Under the pieces are notes generated by a model. That model searched no databases. It was not told where the DNA came from and was given only the letters and a program-made list of their open reading frames with translations. Source: Chelatococcus reniformis (GTDB lineage: Bacteria > Pseudomonadota > Alphaproteobacteria > Rhizobiales > Beijerinckiaceae). From it: DNA of 64,000 bases. The translations under genes were made by a program, and so were the position numbers. Positions 17,180 through 25,055 of this stretch are shown here, in pieces. Numbering within the stretch: position 1 is the first letter of the stretch; every line of letters begins with the position of its first letter. The stretch lies in NCBI RefSeq assembly GCF_014640075.1, contig NZ_BMGG01000007.1, positions 248,001-312,000 on the forward strand. The letters run 5' to 3'.

Positions 17180-18091
17180 ATGACGACACGTTTGGACGGC
17201 CGCGTGGCCATCGTTACCGGCGCCGGCGCCGGCCTTGGTCGCGCCCATGCGCTGCTGCTCGCCCAGCAGGGCGCCAAGGTGGTGGTCAACGACCTCGGCG
17301 GGGCGGTGAATGGCGTCGGCGGCGACCAGGCGGCCGCCGACCGGGTGGTCGCCGAGATCAAGGCGGCGGGCGGCGAGGCCGCGCCGAACTACGATTCCGT
17401 CGAGACGCCGGAGGGCGGCGCCGGCATCGTCGAGACGGCGCTCAAGCGGTTCGGGCGCCTCGATGTCCTGATCAACAACGCCGGCATCCTGCGTGACAAG
17501 AGCTTCGCCAAGATGGAGCTGGCCGACTTCGAGAAAGTGCTGAAGGTGCATCTTTTCGGCACGGCCTACTGCACGAAGGCGGCGTGGCCGGTGATGGTCG
17601 AGCAGAAGTACGGTCGCGTCGTCGTGACGACCTCGGTCGCCGGCACCAGCGGCAACTTCGGCCAGGCCAACTACGCCGCCGCTAAGCTCGGCCTCGTCGG
17701 CTTCATGAACGCCCTCGCCATCGAAGGGCAGAAGAACAATGTCCTCATCAACGCGGTCTCTCCCGGCGCCAACACGCGCATGACGGAGGGCCTGGTCGGC
17801 GACGCGATCACCGCCTTCATGGGGCCGGAGAACGTATCGCCGGCCGTCGCCTGGCTTGCCAGCGAGGCCTGCAACGTGACGGGCACCATCATCACCGCGG
17901 CCGCGGGCGGATTCGGCCGGCTGCACTATTTCGAGACGGCGGGCGTGCAGTTCGACCCCCGGCAGCCGATCACCGTCGACATGTTCGCCGAGCGCTTCGC
18001 CGATATCTACGGCCTCGACACCGTCGTGCCGAGCACGGCCGGCCCTGCGGGCTACATCGACCAGCGCCTGAAGAGCGCGAGCCTGATCTGA
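17180..18091 (+). CDS. SDR family 3-hydroxyacyl-CoA dehydrogenase (MFE2-like)
   Basis: Protein of 303 aa similar to the dehydrogenase unit of peroxisomal multifunctional enzyme type 2. GRVAIVTGAGAGLGRAHAL is at residues 8-26, NDLGG follows the second strand, NNAGILRDKSF is near 95, and the catalytic Ser sits in VTTSVAGTSGNFGQANYAAAK with Tyr/Lys. The long C-terminal part (about residues 230-303) exceeds normal FabG length and is typical of this group. It would oxidise (R)-3-hydroxyacyl-CoA, the expected product of the MaoC hydratase. AGGAG lies just upstream of the start. Confidence 0.9.
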   Translation: MTTRLDGRVAIVTGAGAGLGRAHALLLAQQGAKVVVNDLGGAVNGVGGDQAAADRVVAEIKAAGGEAAPNYDSVETPEGGAGIVETALKRFGRLDVLINNAGILRDKSFAKMELADFEKVLKVHLFGTAYCTKAAWPVMVEQKYGRVVVTTSVAGTSGNFGQANYAAAKLGLVGFMNALAIEGQKNNVLINAVSPGANTRMTEGLVGDAITAFMGPENVSPAVAWLASEACNVTGTIITAAAGGFGRLHYFETAGVQFDPRQPITVDMFAERFADIYGLDTVVPSTAGPAGYIDQRLKSASLI

Positions 18092-18229
18092 GGTCTTGAA
18101 CTGAGAGTACGTCGTCGTGACCGGGTGATGCCGCCCGGTCATCGCGTGCGTGAGGCCGTCCGGCCATCGCATCCGGCGGCCGTGCGCGCGCAGCGGGCCA
18201 TCCAGCGAAAACAAGGGGAGGGGAGTATC

Positions 18230-19405
18230 ATGTTCACCAAGGTCTTCGGCGTCGTCGCCGCCGCCTGTCTGGTCGCCGCGCCAGCGCGCGCCCAGGCCCC
18301 GCTGCACGGGGTCAGCGACAGCGAGATCCTGCTGGGCTCGGTCACGGCGCTGAGCGGCCCCGCCGCCTTCGCCGGCGTTGCCGAGACGGCGACCCTGCAG
18401 ATGGGGATCGACGAGATCAACGCCGCCGGTGGCATCCACGGCCGCAAGCTGCGGCTCATCGCGGAGGATGCGCAATACCAGGTGCCGCGGGCTGTGCAGG
18501 CGGCCAACAAGCTGATCAGCCGCGACAAGGTCTTCCTGATGGTCGCCAACATCGGCACGCCGATGAATCTCGCGATCTTTCCCGAGCAGTTCAAGGCCAA
18601 CATCCCCAACATGTTTCCCGCCTCGCAGGCCAGGCAGATGTGGCTGCCGTTCGACCGCCTGAAGTTCGTGGCCGCCTCCGGCTATTACGACCAGGCGCGC
18701 TCGACCATCAGCTGGATGGTGCAGGCCAAGGGCAAGAAGAACGTCTGCGCGCTCTACCAGGACACCGATTTCGGCAAGGAGACGCTGGACGGGGTCAAGG
18801 ATCAGGCCGCCGCATCCAAGATCCCGGTGGCCGAAACCGCGGGATATCGCCCGACCGATACGGACTTCACAGCCCATATCCTGAAGCTCAGGGCGGCCAA
18901 GTGCGAGCTGGTGCTGCTCGGCAGCCTCGTCCGCGACTCCATCCTGATCTACACCTCGATCCGCAAGAACGGCTGGACCGATGTGGACGTCGTCGGCAAC
19001 GCCGCTGGCTACGACCCGGTGGTGGCCGCTGCGCCCGGCATGGACGGTTACTACGCGGCCACCTCGGCGCTGGTCCCCTTGCGCGACGAGGCGCCCGCAC
19101 CGGTGCAGAGGTGGATCGATGCGTACAAGAAGCGCACCGGCAGCGACCCCAGCACCTCCGCCATCAACGGCCAGGTGGCGATCGATCTGATCCGCATCGG
19201 CCTGGAAAGGGCCGGCAAGAACCTGTCGGTCGAAACGTTCATCGCCGGGATGGAGAGCATCCGAGACTACCACGACATGTTCGGCGGGCCGGAGCAGAAC
19301 TACAGCGCGACGAGCCATCAGGGCACGCGCTCTTCCTTCCTGACCGAGCTCAAGGGTGGCAAGTTCATCCCCCTGAGCAAGGAACCGGTCGACTACAAGG
19401 ATTAG
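18230..19405 (+). CDS. ABC transporter substrate-binding protein (LivJ/AmiC-like)
   Basis: Secreted binding protein of 391 aa, with a signal peptide ending at about residue 21 (ARAQA). The mature protein starts DSEILLGSVTALSGPAAF and contains GIDEINAAGGIHGRKLRLIAEDAQY-like segments, characteristic of liv-type receptors for non-amino-acid ligands. ATG at 18230 follows GGGGAGGGGAG. It is last in the livHMGF, CoA ligase, SDR run, so it is the likely cognate receptor of that transporter. It differs clearly from the receptor at the left edge, so two ligands or two affinities are possible. Confidence 0.92.
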   Translation: MFTKVFGVVAAACLVAAPARAQAPLHGVSDSEILLGSVTALSGPAAFAGVAETATLQMGIDEINAAGGIHGRKLRLIAEDAQYQVPRAVQAANKLISRDKVFLMVANIGTPMNLAIFPEQFKANIPNMFPASQARQMWLPFDRLKFVAASGYYDQARSTISWMVQAKGKKNVCALYQDTDFGKETLDGVKDQAAASKIPVAETAGYRPTDTDFTAHILKLRAAKCELVLLGSLVRDSILIYTSIRKNGWTDVDVVGNAAGYDPVVAAAPGMDGYYAATSALVPLRDEAPAPVQRWIDAYKKRTGSDPSTSAINGQVAIDLIRIGLERAGKNLSVETFIAGMESIRDYHDMFGGPEQNYSATSHQGTRSSFLTELKGGKFIPLSKEPVDYKD

Positions 19406-19406
19406 T

Positions 19407-19512
19407 CTAGAGCGTTTTCGAGCGAAGTGGACGCCGGTTCGCGTGAAGAAAACACAACAAATCAGTCAGATAGAGCATTTCGGCGATTCGAGGAAACGCG
19501 GAAATGCTCTAG
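19407..19512 (+). repeat. 106-bp dispersed intergenic repeat, copy 1
   Basis: Begins CTAGAGCGTTTTCGAGCGAA and ends GGAAATGCTCTAG. The right half holds a perfect 11-bp inverted repeat (19471-19481 with 19501-19511) able to form a hairpin. It starts one base after the stop of the binding-protein gene. The other copies, of the same length, are at 24911-25016 (same strand) and 30153-30258 (opposite strand). The pattern matches a repeat I recall as widespread between genes in Rhizobiales. Confidence 0.85.
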
Positions 19513-19570
19513 AGCGGCATCTGCCCGGTCTCATGACTGGATCTGATCGGGCCCATCCTGGGAGGGATCG

Positions 19571-20509
19571 ATGGCGGAGCGAGCCAAGCACAAGGTCATC
19601 ATCACCTGCGCCGTGACGGGGTCGATCCACACCCCGTCCATGTCGCCGCATCTGCCGGTCTCCGCCGAGGAGATCGCCGAGGCCGCGATCGGCGCCGCCG
19701 AGGCGGGCGCTGCCATCGTGCACCTGCATGCGCGCCATCCGGAGAGCGGCTTGCCCGACCAGAGCGTCGATGCCTTCACCCCCTTTCTGAAGGTCATCAA
19801 GCAGCGCTCCAACTGCGTGCTCAACATCACCACCGGTGGCGCGACGACCATGACCATCGAGGAGCGCGTGCGGCCGGCTGCGCACTTCAAGCCGGAGGTG
19901 GCGAGCCTCAACATGGGCAGCATGAACTTCGGGCTCTATCCGATGCTCGAGCGCTTCAAGGAGTTCAAGCACCCCTGGGAGCGCGACTACCTGGAAGGAT
20001 CGCGCGGCCGCATCTTCCGCAACACCTTCGAGGATATCGAATACATCTTGACGACGTGCGCGGAGAACGGCACCCGCTTCGAGATCGAGTGTTACGATAT
20101 CGGCCATCTCTACACGCTGCGCCACTTCGCCGACCGGGGCATCGTCAAGCCGCCCTTCTTCATCCAGAGCGTCTTCGGCATTCTCGGCGGCATCGGTCCG
20201 CATGCGGAGGACGTGATGCATATGAAGCGGACGGCGGACCGGCTGTTCGGCTCCGATTATCGCTGGTCGGTGCTCGGCGCCGGGCGCCATCAGATGGCCA
20301 TCGCGGCACAAGCCGCCGTCATGGGCGGCAACGTCCGTGTCGGCCTCGAGGATTCGCTCTGGCTGGGGCCGGGCGAGTTGGCGCCGTCCAACGCCGCTCA
20401 GGTCAGGCGCGCGCGTCACCTGATCGAGGGGCTCGGGCTCGAGGCGGCGTCACCCGACGAGGCGCGCGCCATGCTCGCCCTCAAGGGCGGCGAGCGGACG
20501 GAGTTCTGA
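19571..20509 (+). CDS. BKACE-family beta-keto acid cleavage enzyme (DUF849)
   Basis: Protein of 312 aa of the 3-keto-5-aminohexanoate cleavage enzyme superfamily. Zn-binding HLHAR is near residue 50, NITTGGATTMTIEERV near 90, SLNMGSMNF near 113, EIECYDIGH near 170, and the late Arg/Glu block GGNVRVGLEDSLW near 260. These enzymes condense a beta-keto acid with acetyl-CoA and split it to acetoacetate and a new acyl-CoA. In this cluster it could process a beta-keto intermediate from the degraded acid. GGGAGG precedes the start, 58 bases after repeat copy 1. Confidence 0.9.
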   Translation: MAERAKHKVIITCAVTGSIHTPSMSPHLPVSAEEIAEAAIGAAEAGAAIVHLHARHPESGLPDQSVDAFTPFLKVIKQRSNCVLNITTGGATTMTIEERVRPAAHFKPEVASLNMGSMNFGLYPMLERFKEFKHPWERDYLEGSRGRIFRNTFEDIEYILTTCAENGTRFEIECYDIGHLYTLRHFADRGIVKPPFFIQSVFGILGGIGPHAEDVMHMKRTADRLFGSDYRWSVLGAGRHQMAIAAQAAVMGGNVRVGLEDSLWLGPGELAPSNAAQVRRARHLIEGLGLEAASPDEARAMLALKGGERTEF

Positions 20510-20536
20510 TGCGCCGGGGTGAGCGGGGAGAGGCCA

Positions 20537-21445
20537 ATGGCAAGCCCTGAATTCGCCGCGCTTCTGGCCGCGCTGGGCCGGCCGCAGGCGGACGCCGATC
20601 TCGGCATCCAGGCCCGGCGCGCCGGCTTCGAGCGGCTGGCCGACAGCCTGCTGCCCCTCGACGACGACGTCCGCTGCCAGCCCATGATGATCGGCGGCGT
20701 GGCCTGCGACGGGATCAGCGCCGGCAGCGCGGGGCCGCGCCGAACCATCGTCTTCCTGCACGGCGGTGGGTATACCGTCGGTTCGCCGCGGACGCATCGC
20801 GACCTGCTCGGCCGTCTCAGCCGGGCGGCAGGGGCCTTCGTCGTGGCGCCCGACTATCGATTGGCGCCCGAGCATCCGTTCCCGGCGGCCTTGGAGGACG
20901 CGGTGCAGGTCTACCGCACGCTGCTGAGCCTGGGGGTTCCGCCGTCGGGCCTCCTGGTGGCCGGAGATTCGGCCGGAGGGGGGCTGGCCTTGTCGCTGCT
21001 GCTCACGGCGCGCGACGCCGGCCTGCCGTCGCCGGCTGGCGCAATGCTCATTTCGCCATGGACCGATCTCACCCTGTCGGGGGCTTCGCTGGACGAGAAC
21101 GCCGCCTGCGACCCGCTCGTGCAGCGGCGCGGGGCAGCCGCCTCTGTCCAGCGCTATATCGGCGCCGCGGGGGATGCCGCCCATCCTCTGGTCTCCCCTC
21201 TCTTCGCCGACCTCCGCGGCCTGGCGCCGCTGTTCATCCAGGTGGGGCTGGCGGAAGCGCTGCGCGACGACGCCTTGCGCCTGGCCGAGCGGGCAAACCA
21301 GGCAGGGGTCGACGTCGAGCTCGACCAATGGCCCGAGATGATCCACATCTGGCCCTTCTTCGCCAAACTCATTCCCGAAGGGCGCGGCGCGATCGATCGC
21401 CTCGCCCGCTTCGCGCGGGCGAGGGTGCGCGGCCCGATCGATTGA
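20537..21445 (+). CDS. Alpha/beta hydrolase, hormone-sensitive lipase family esterase
   Basis: Esterase of 302 aa. The oxyanion motif HGGGYTVGS is near residue 75, nucleophile elbow GDSAGGG near 150, and the His in EMIHIWPFF near 268. DYRLAPEHPFPAALED is typical of the HSL/GDSAG class. It is cytoplasmic (no signal peptide) and probably hydrolyses a small or cyclic ester such as a lactone in the pathway. ATG at 20537 has GGGAGAGG upstream; an in-frame GTG at 20519 is less likely. Convergent with the next gene (97-base gap). Confidence 0.88.
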   Translation: MASPEFAALLAALGRPQADADLGIQARRAGFERLADSLLPLDDDVRCQPMMIGGVACDGISAGSAGPRRTIVFLHGGGYTVGSPRTHRDLLGRLSRAAGAFVVAPDYRLAPEHPFPAALEDAVQVYRTLLSLGVPPSGLLVAGDSAGGGLALSLLLTARDAGLPSPAGAMLISPWTDLTLSGASLDENAACDPLVQRRGAAASVQRYIGAAGDAAHPLVSPLFADLRGLAPLFIQVGLAEALRDDALRLAERANQAGVDVELDQWPEMIHIWPFFAKLIPEGRGAIDRLARFARARVRGPID

Positions 21446-21542
21446 GCTTGGGCATTCCGCGGGGGGCCACCATGCCAGGCGCCGGCGCTGGCTTTTCCCC
21501 CGTGAACGGGCGCCCCGGCGCCCTGGTCGGCCGGCCCGGCCG

Positions 21543-22718
21543 CTACCAGGCGGCGAGCAAGATGCCGAGGAGGTCGTCCCGGCCGCGGATCGGCTGGGCA
21601 TTCTGGTGCAGAAACCAGTCATACTCCGCGTCGCACGCCACGTCCGGCAAGATGTCGCGATCGATGCCGAGATCACGCAGCCGCTGCGGTATCGGCATAG
21701 CCTTCAGAAATCCCTCGATCGCCGCGACGACAGGGGCCACGGCGTCTCCGGACGTGTCGATGCGCAGCAATTCGGCAAGGTCGGCAAGGCGCCTTCCGGT
21801 GGCGGGCGCATTGAAGCGCATGGCATGAGGCAGCAGCACCGCATTGACGAGCCCATTGTCCAGGTGGAGCCGTGCGCCGATGGCATGGCCGAGGACCGAC
21901 GCGAGGGCGCCGGTGGTGTGGTCCGTGCCGCGACCGCACATGAGCGCGGCGAGCATGAGCTCGCCGCGCGGCGCGAAGCTGTCGTCGCGGGTGCCGAGCT
22001 GCCCGGTGCGGCGCAGCAGCAGGCGCAGCGCATGCATCAGCTCTGCGTCCGCCAGCGGTTCGCGTGTCAGCGATTCCAGCCCCTGCACGGCCATGACGAA
22101 GGTGTTCAGCGCGGCGCTGCGCACCAGCTCGGGCGGCGCGCCCATGGCCAGGTCCGGGTGCATGAACAACGCCTGGGCCCGCGTCTGGGGATCGAACAGG
22201 GTCAGCCGCCGCCCGCTCGCCGGATCGAGCACGGCAGCGCCGGCCTTACCGTAGGCCGTCGTCGGGGTCGTCGGCACGACGAACTGGGGGAGCTTGGGCC
22301 GCGTCAGCCGGGGGCTCATCGGCGGCCGCCCGGGCCGGACCTGCGCGCAGAGCTGGTGGATGTCCCCATCCTCCGCGAGAAGGATCGCCGCGGCCCGCGC
22401 CGTGACAATGGCGGAGCCTCCGCCCAGGGCCACCACCGCGTCCGCTCCGGCGTGGCGGATCGCCCCGGCGGCGGCCTCGACCGCGGCGAGCGGGCTGTGT
22501 GCGCGGACGCCGTCGAACACCCCGACCAGTCGGTCGCCAAGCCCGGCCCGCCGGACCAGATCGACGGCGCCCGCGCGAACGACCGACGCGCCGCAGACGA
22601 CGACGGCGCGCGTGCAGCCGAGGCGCCGCATTTCCGGCGCCAGCTGGCTGAGGCTGTCTCCGCCATAGTGGACCCTCAGACCCGCCGTGACGTGCTTGAA
22701 CGAGATGGAGTCGGGCAT
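21543..22718 (-). CDS. Iron-containing alcohol dehydrogenase-like protein (maleylacetate-reductase-like)
   Basis: Fe-ADH superfamily protein of 391 aa. The N-terminal nucleotide-binding domain has VVALGGGSAIVTARAAAIL near residue 95, where the common motif is GGGS-x2-D-x2-K, so the usual Asp and Lys are not present. The C-terminal helical domain has LGHAIGARLHLDNGLVNAVLLPHAMRFN-type metal-site helices near residues 265-295, giving two likely metal His residues. The overall form resembles maleylacetate reductase, an enzyme of aromatic ring-cleavage pathways, but the altered loop makes the reaction uncertain. ATG at 22718 fits the family N-terminus; the ribosome site is weak. The frame remains open upstream without meaning. 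Confidence 0.75.
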   Translation of the reverse strand: MPDSISFKHVTAGLRVHYGGDSLSQLAPEMRRLGCTRAVVVCGASVVRAGAVDLVRRAGLGDRLVGVFDGVRAHSPLAAVEAAAGAIRHAGADAVVALGGGSAIVTARAAAILLAEDGDIHQLCAQVRPGRPPMSPRLTRPKLPQFVVPTTPTTAYGKAGAAVLDPASGRRLTLFDPQTRAQALFMHPDLAMGAPPELVRSAALNTFVMAVQGLESLTREPLADAELMHALRLLLRRTGQLGTRDDSFAPRGELMLAALMCGRGTDHTTGALASVLGHAIGARLHLDNGLVNAVLLPHAMRFNAPATGRRLADLAELLRIDTSGDAVAPVVAAIEGFLKAMPIPQRLRDLGIDRDILPDVACDAEYDWFLHQNAQPIRGRDDLLGILLAAW

Positions 22719-22742
22719 GGCGAGCGTATCCGGATCGATTGA

Positions 22743-22818
22743 GAGGAAGTGCTCCAGTGTCAAAGGCTTGGAGCACACTCTTCCGATCGGATGCATGCAT
22801 CCGGTCGGGAAATGCCCT
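22743..22818. repeat. Short dispersed repeat, copy 2 (about 76 bp, diverged)
   Basis: Begins GGAAGTGCTCCAG, contains CTTGGAGC and TCCGATCGG, and ends with GTCGGGAAATGCCCTA. This is the same arrangement as the copy at 6034-6109, with decayed CTCTAG tips. It fills the space between the SDR stop and the Fe-ADH-like start on the minus strand and overlaps the SDR stop codon. Ends are approximate. Confidence 0.5.
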
Positions 22819-23575
22819 ACCGCATGGACTGGCCGCCATTTATGTCCAACACGGCGCCGGTCACGAAGTCGGCGGCCTCGGACGCCAGGTAGACCACGGC
22901 CGCGGCGATCTCCTCGGGCCGCCCGATGCGTCCGGCCGGCAACGCCGCGGCTGCCGCCGCCTCGTCCTCCCGGGATAGCACCAGGCGCAGCATCGGCGTC
23001 TCGATCATGCCCGGCGCGATGGCATTGACCGTGACACCAAGCGGGCCGCCTTCGCGCGCCGCCGTCTTGGTAAGCGTCAGGACCGCGCCCTTGGCGGCCG
23101 AGTAGGCGGCGCTGCCACGCACGCCACCGACCTGGCCGGCAAGCGAGCTCACTGTGATGATGCGCCCGTGAGCGACCGGAGCTGCCGCGCGTCGCCGCAG
23201 CATCTCGCGCACGACGAGGAAGCAGCCTCGAGCATTGACCGCGAAGCTGCGCTCCCATTCGTCCAGCGACGTGTGCACGAGGCCGGTCCTGGCGCCGTCA
23301 CGGGCGATCAGCAGGCCGGCGAAGTTGGCGAGCACGGCAGCGGGGCCGCGGCTGGCCTCGACGGCCTCGAAGAGTGCCACCACCGAAGCCTCGTCGGTGA
23401 CGTCGACGCGGTAGGAGCCGTGGCCGGTTCCAGGCAGCAGACTGGCCGTTTCGTCGGATGCCGCCTCGTTGAGATCGGCCACGGCGATGGTCATGCCTTG
23501 CCCGGCCAGGGCGATGCTCGCGGCACGACCGAGACCGCTGCCGCCGCCGATGATCAAAGCCAGTCTGTCAGCCAT
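22817..23575 (-). CDS. SDR family oxidoreductase (FabG-like)
   Basis: Classical SDR of 252 aa. The coenzyme motif is GGGSGLGRA at residues 10-18 (first Gly of the usual TG replaced), a NAG-equivalent ANFAG is near 85, Ser in TVSSLAG near 145, and YSAAK near 162. The C-terminus GAVLDINGGQSMR is standard for the family. ATG at 23575 has GGAGAG upstream. It is followed by the Fe-ADH-like gene (99 bases, with a repeat between) and lies 66 bases after the luciferase-like gene stop, so the three may share a transcript. Confidence 0.88.
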   Translation of the reverse strand: MADRLALIIGGGSGLGRAASIALAGQGMTIAVADLNEAASDETASLLPGTGHGSYRVDVTDEASVVALFEAVEASRGPAAVLANFAGLLIARDGARTGLVHTSLDEWERSFAVNARGCFLVVREMLRRRAAAPVAHGRIITVSSLAGQVGGVRGSAAYSAAKGAVLTLTKTAAREGGPLGVTVNAIAPGMIETPMLRLVLSREDEAAAAAALPAGRIGRPEEIAAAVVYLASEAADFVTGAVLDINGGQSMR

Positions 23576-23641
23576 CGTGAGCTCTCCGGTGGCCCTGCGG
23601 CCGTGGTTGACTGATCTGCCGAGCGCGAGGGCGCTGCGTCT

Positions 23642-24718
23642 TCAGGCAGCTTTGCGCCAGGACTTCACTTCCGGCAGCACCTTCGCGGCGTAGAGGCGCA
23701 TGTTGCGTTCTGCCTCCGCTGTCGTCAGGCCGCCGTAGGTCACGTTGACCTGAATGTCGAAGTCGCCGATCAGCTTGCGCCGCCGCTCGTAGTTCTCAAG
23801 GATCTGGTTGGGCGTTCCGAAGTTGTTGACCCGTACGTACTCTTCGCGCGCCTTGACATGATCGGCCGTCCGCGCCTTGTTGGCCGCCTCGGCATAGGCC
23901 GTGTACCCTTTCGTCTTTTCGAAATGATTGCTCTTGAACTCGTAGTGATCGATGATGATGTCGTAGTAGTTGCCGATGTGCTTGAGAGCCTTCTCTTCCG
24001 CCCGATCCGCGCTCTCGTCGCAGAACATGAATTCCGTGCAGGTCGGCGGCGGCGCGGCGTGCCCCTGGGAGTCCGCGAACAGGCGACGGTACGTATCGAA
24101 ATGGGAGACCATCTCGGCCCACGGCTTCTGCGCGAAGACGGTCATCCTGAGCCCGAGGCCCGCGGCAATTGGCACCGTATCGGCTGACATCGCGACACAG
24201 GTGATCCGATCCTTGAAGCTGCGGAACGGGCGTGGCCGAACCTCCGTCCGCTTCTGCTTGTAAAAGGGGCCGCTGCCTTCGACCACGCCGGTCTCGACAC
24301 CGGCGATGACCATCTTGGCTGCCTCGTTGAATCTCTCTCTTGCTTCATTCATGTCGATGCCGAAGGCTTCGTATTCGCGACGTGCAAGACCCCGGCCGAT
24401 GCCGAAGTGAGCGCGGCCCTGGCTCAGATGGTCGAGAAGGATCATGCGTTCGACGACGCGCAGCGGGTTGTTCCACGGCAGGATGACGGCGCCGGTCATC
24501 AGCTCGAGGCGCTTGGTCTGAGCGGCGACCCAGGACAGGAAAGCGACGTTGTCCGGCGCCATCGAGTAGTTGCTGAAATGGTGCTCGACAGCGCTGATCT
24601 TATCAAATCCAAGCGGCTCGGCGAGGCTGGCGATATGAAGGTCGCGTCGATAGGCGTCCGCATCCGATAGCTCGTCGAACACGTTCTGGAAGATGCAATT
24701 GATACCGACGGTGGTCAT
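23642..24718 (-). CDS. LLM-class flavin-dependent oxidoreductase (luciferase-like monooxygenase)
   Basis: TIM-barrel flavoprotein of 358 aa. EPLGFDKISAVEHHFSNYSM near residues 33-52, TGAVILPWNNPLRVVERMILLD near 75-97 and FGIGRGLARREYEAFG near 105-120 are typical of bacterial luciferase-like monooxygenases using FMNH2 or F420-type flavin. FGTPNQILENYERRRKLIG near 300 is the conserved C-terminal block. The substrate is unknown; ring oxidation or Baeyer-Villiger chemistry is possible in this catabolic setting. GAGGGAG lies upstream of the ATG. First gene of the minus-strand trio, with an AT-rich promoter-like region immediately upstream. Confidence 0.9.
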   Translation of the reverse strand: MTTVGINCIFQNVFDELSDADAYRRDLHIASLAEPLGFDKISAVEHHFSNYSMAPDNVAFLSWVAAQTKRLELMTGAVILPWNNPLRVVERMILLDHLSQGRAHFGIGRGLARREYEAFGIDMNEARERFNEAAKMVIAGVETGVVEGSGPFYKQKRTEVRPRPFRSFKDRITCVAMSADTVPIAAGLGLRMTVFAQKPWAEMVSHFDTYRRLFADSQGHAAPPPTCTEFMFCDESADRAEEKALKHIGNYYDIIIDHYEFKSNHFEKTKGYTAYAEAANKARTADHVKAREEYVRVNNFGTPNQILENYERRRKLIGDFDIQVNVTYGGLTTAEAERNMRLYAAKVLPEVKSWRKAA

Positions 24719-24772
24719 AGGCAGCTCCCTCGCGAAGGCCGGTCTGGCGACCTAGTCTCAATGGCATATTAT

Positions 24773-24788
24773 CCTATTTATAGGTTTA
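24773..24788. promoter_or_regulatory. Candidate operator/promoter element, copy 2 (TAAACCTATAAATAGG on minus)
   Basis: CCTAT-TT-ATAGG is a perfect 5-bp inverted repeat, 55 bases upstream of the luciferase-like start. The minus-strand sequence continues into AT-rich GGATAATATG, which could hold a -10 box. The extended word is almost identical to the one at 8934-8948. Confidence 0.35.
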
Positions 24789-24910
24789 CATTGAGCCGAT
24801 TGGCAAGCCGCCCCGTCTGTCGATGGCGAGGGCGCATCGAGCGGGCGCTCCGCGCCGACCGGCAGTGACGAGTTATGACTCCATGAATTTGGACCGTCCC
24901 TGCTGGCCCT

Positions 24911-25016
24911 TTAGAGCGTTTTCGAGCGAAGTGGACGCCGGTTCGCGTGAAGAAGACGCGACAAATCAAACAGATAGAGCATTTTGGCGATTCGAATAAA
25001 CGCGGAAATGCTCCAG
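24911..25016 (+). repeat. 106-bp dispersed intergenic repeat, copy 2
   Basis: Same length and orientation as the copy at 19407-19512, with altered tips (TTAGAG at the left, CTCCAG at the right). It occupies the centre of the 337-base gap between the minus-strand luciferase-like gene and the last gene of the biosynthetic operon, and so marks the border between the catabolic and biosynthetic regions. The rest of that gap holds the AT-rich element at 24773-24788 and no gene. Confidence 0.82.
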
Positions 25017-25055
25017 GTCTCCAGGCGGCCTGGGCATCACGCAGCTCACAAGCCG

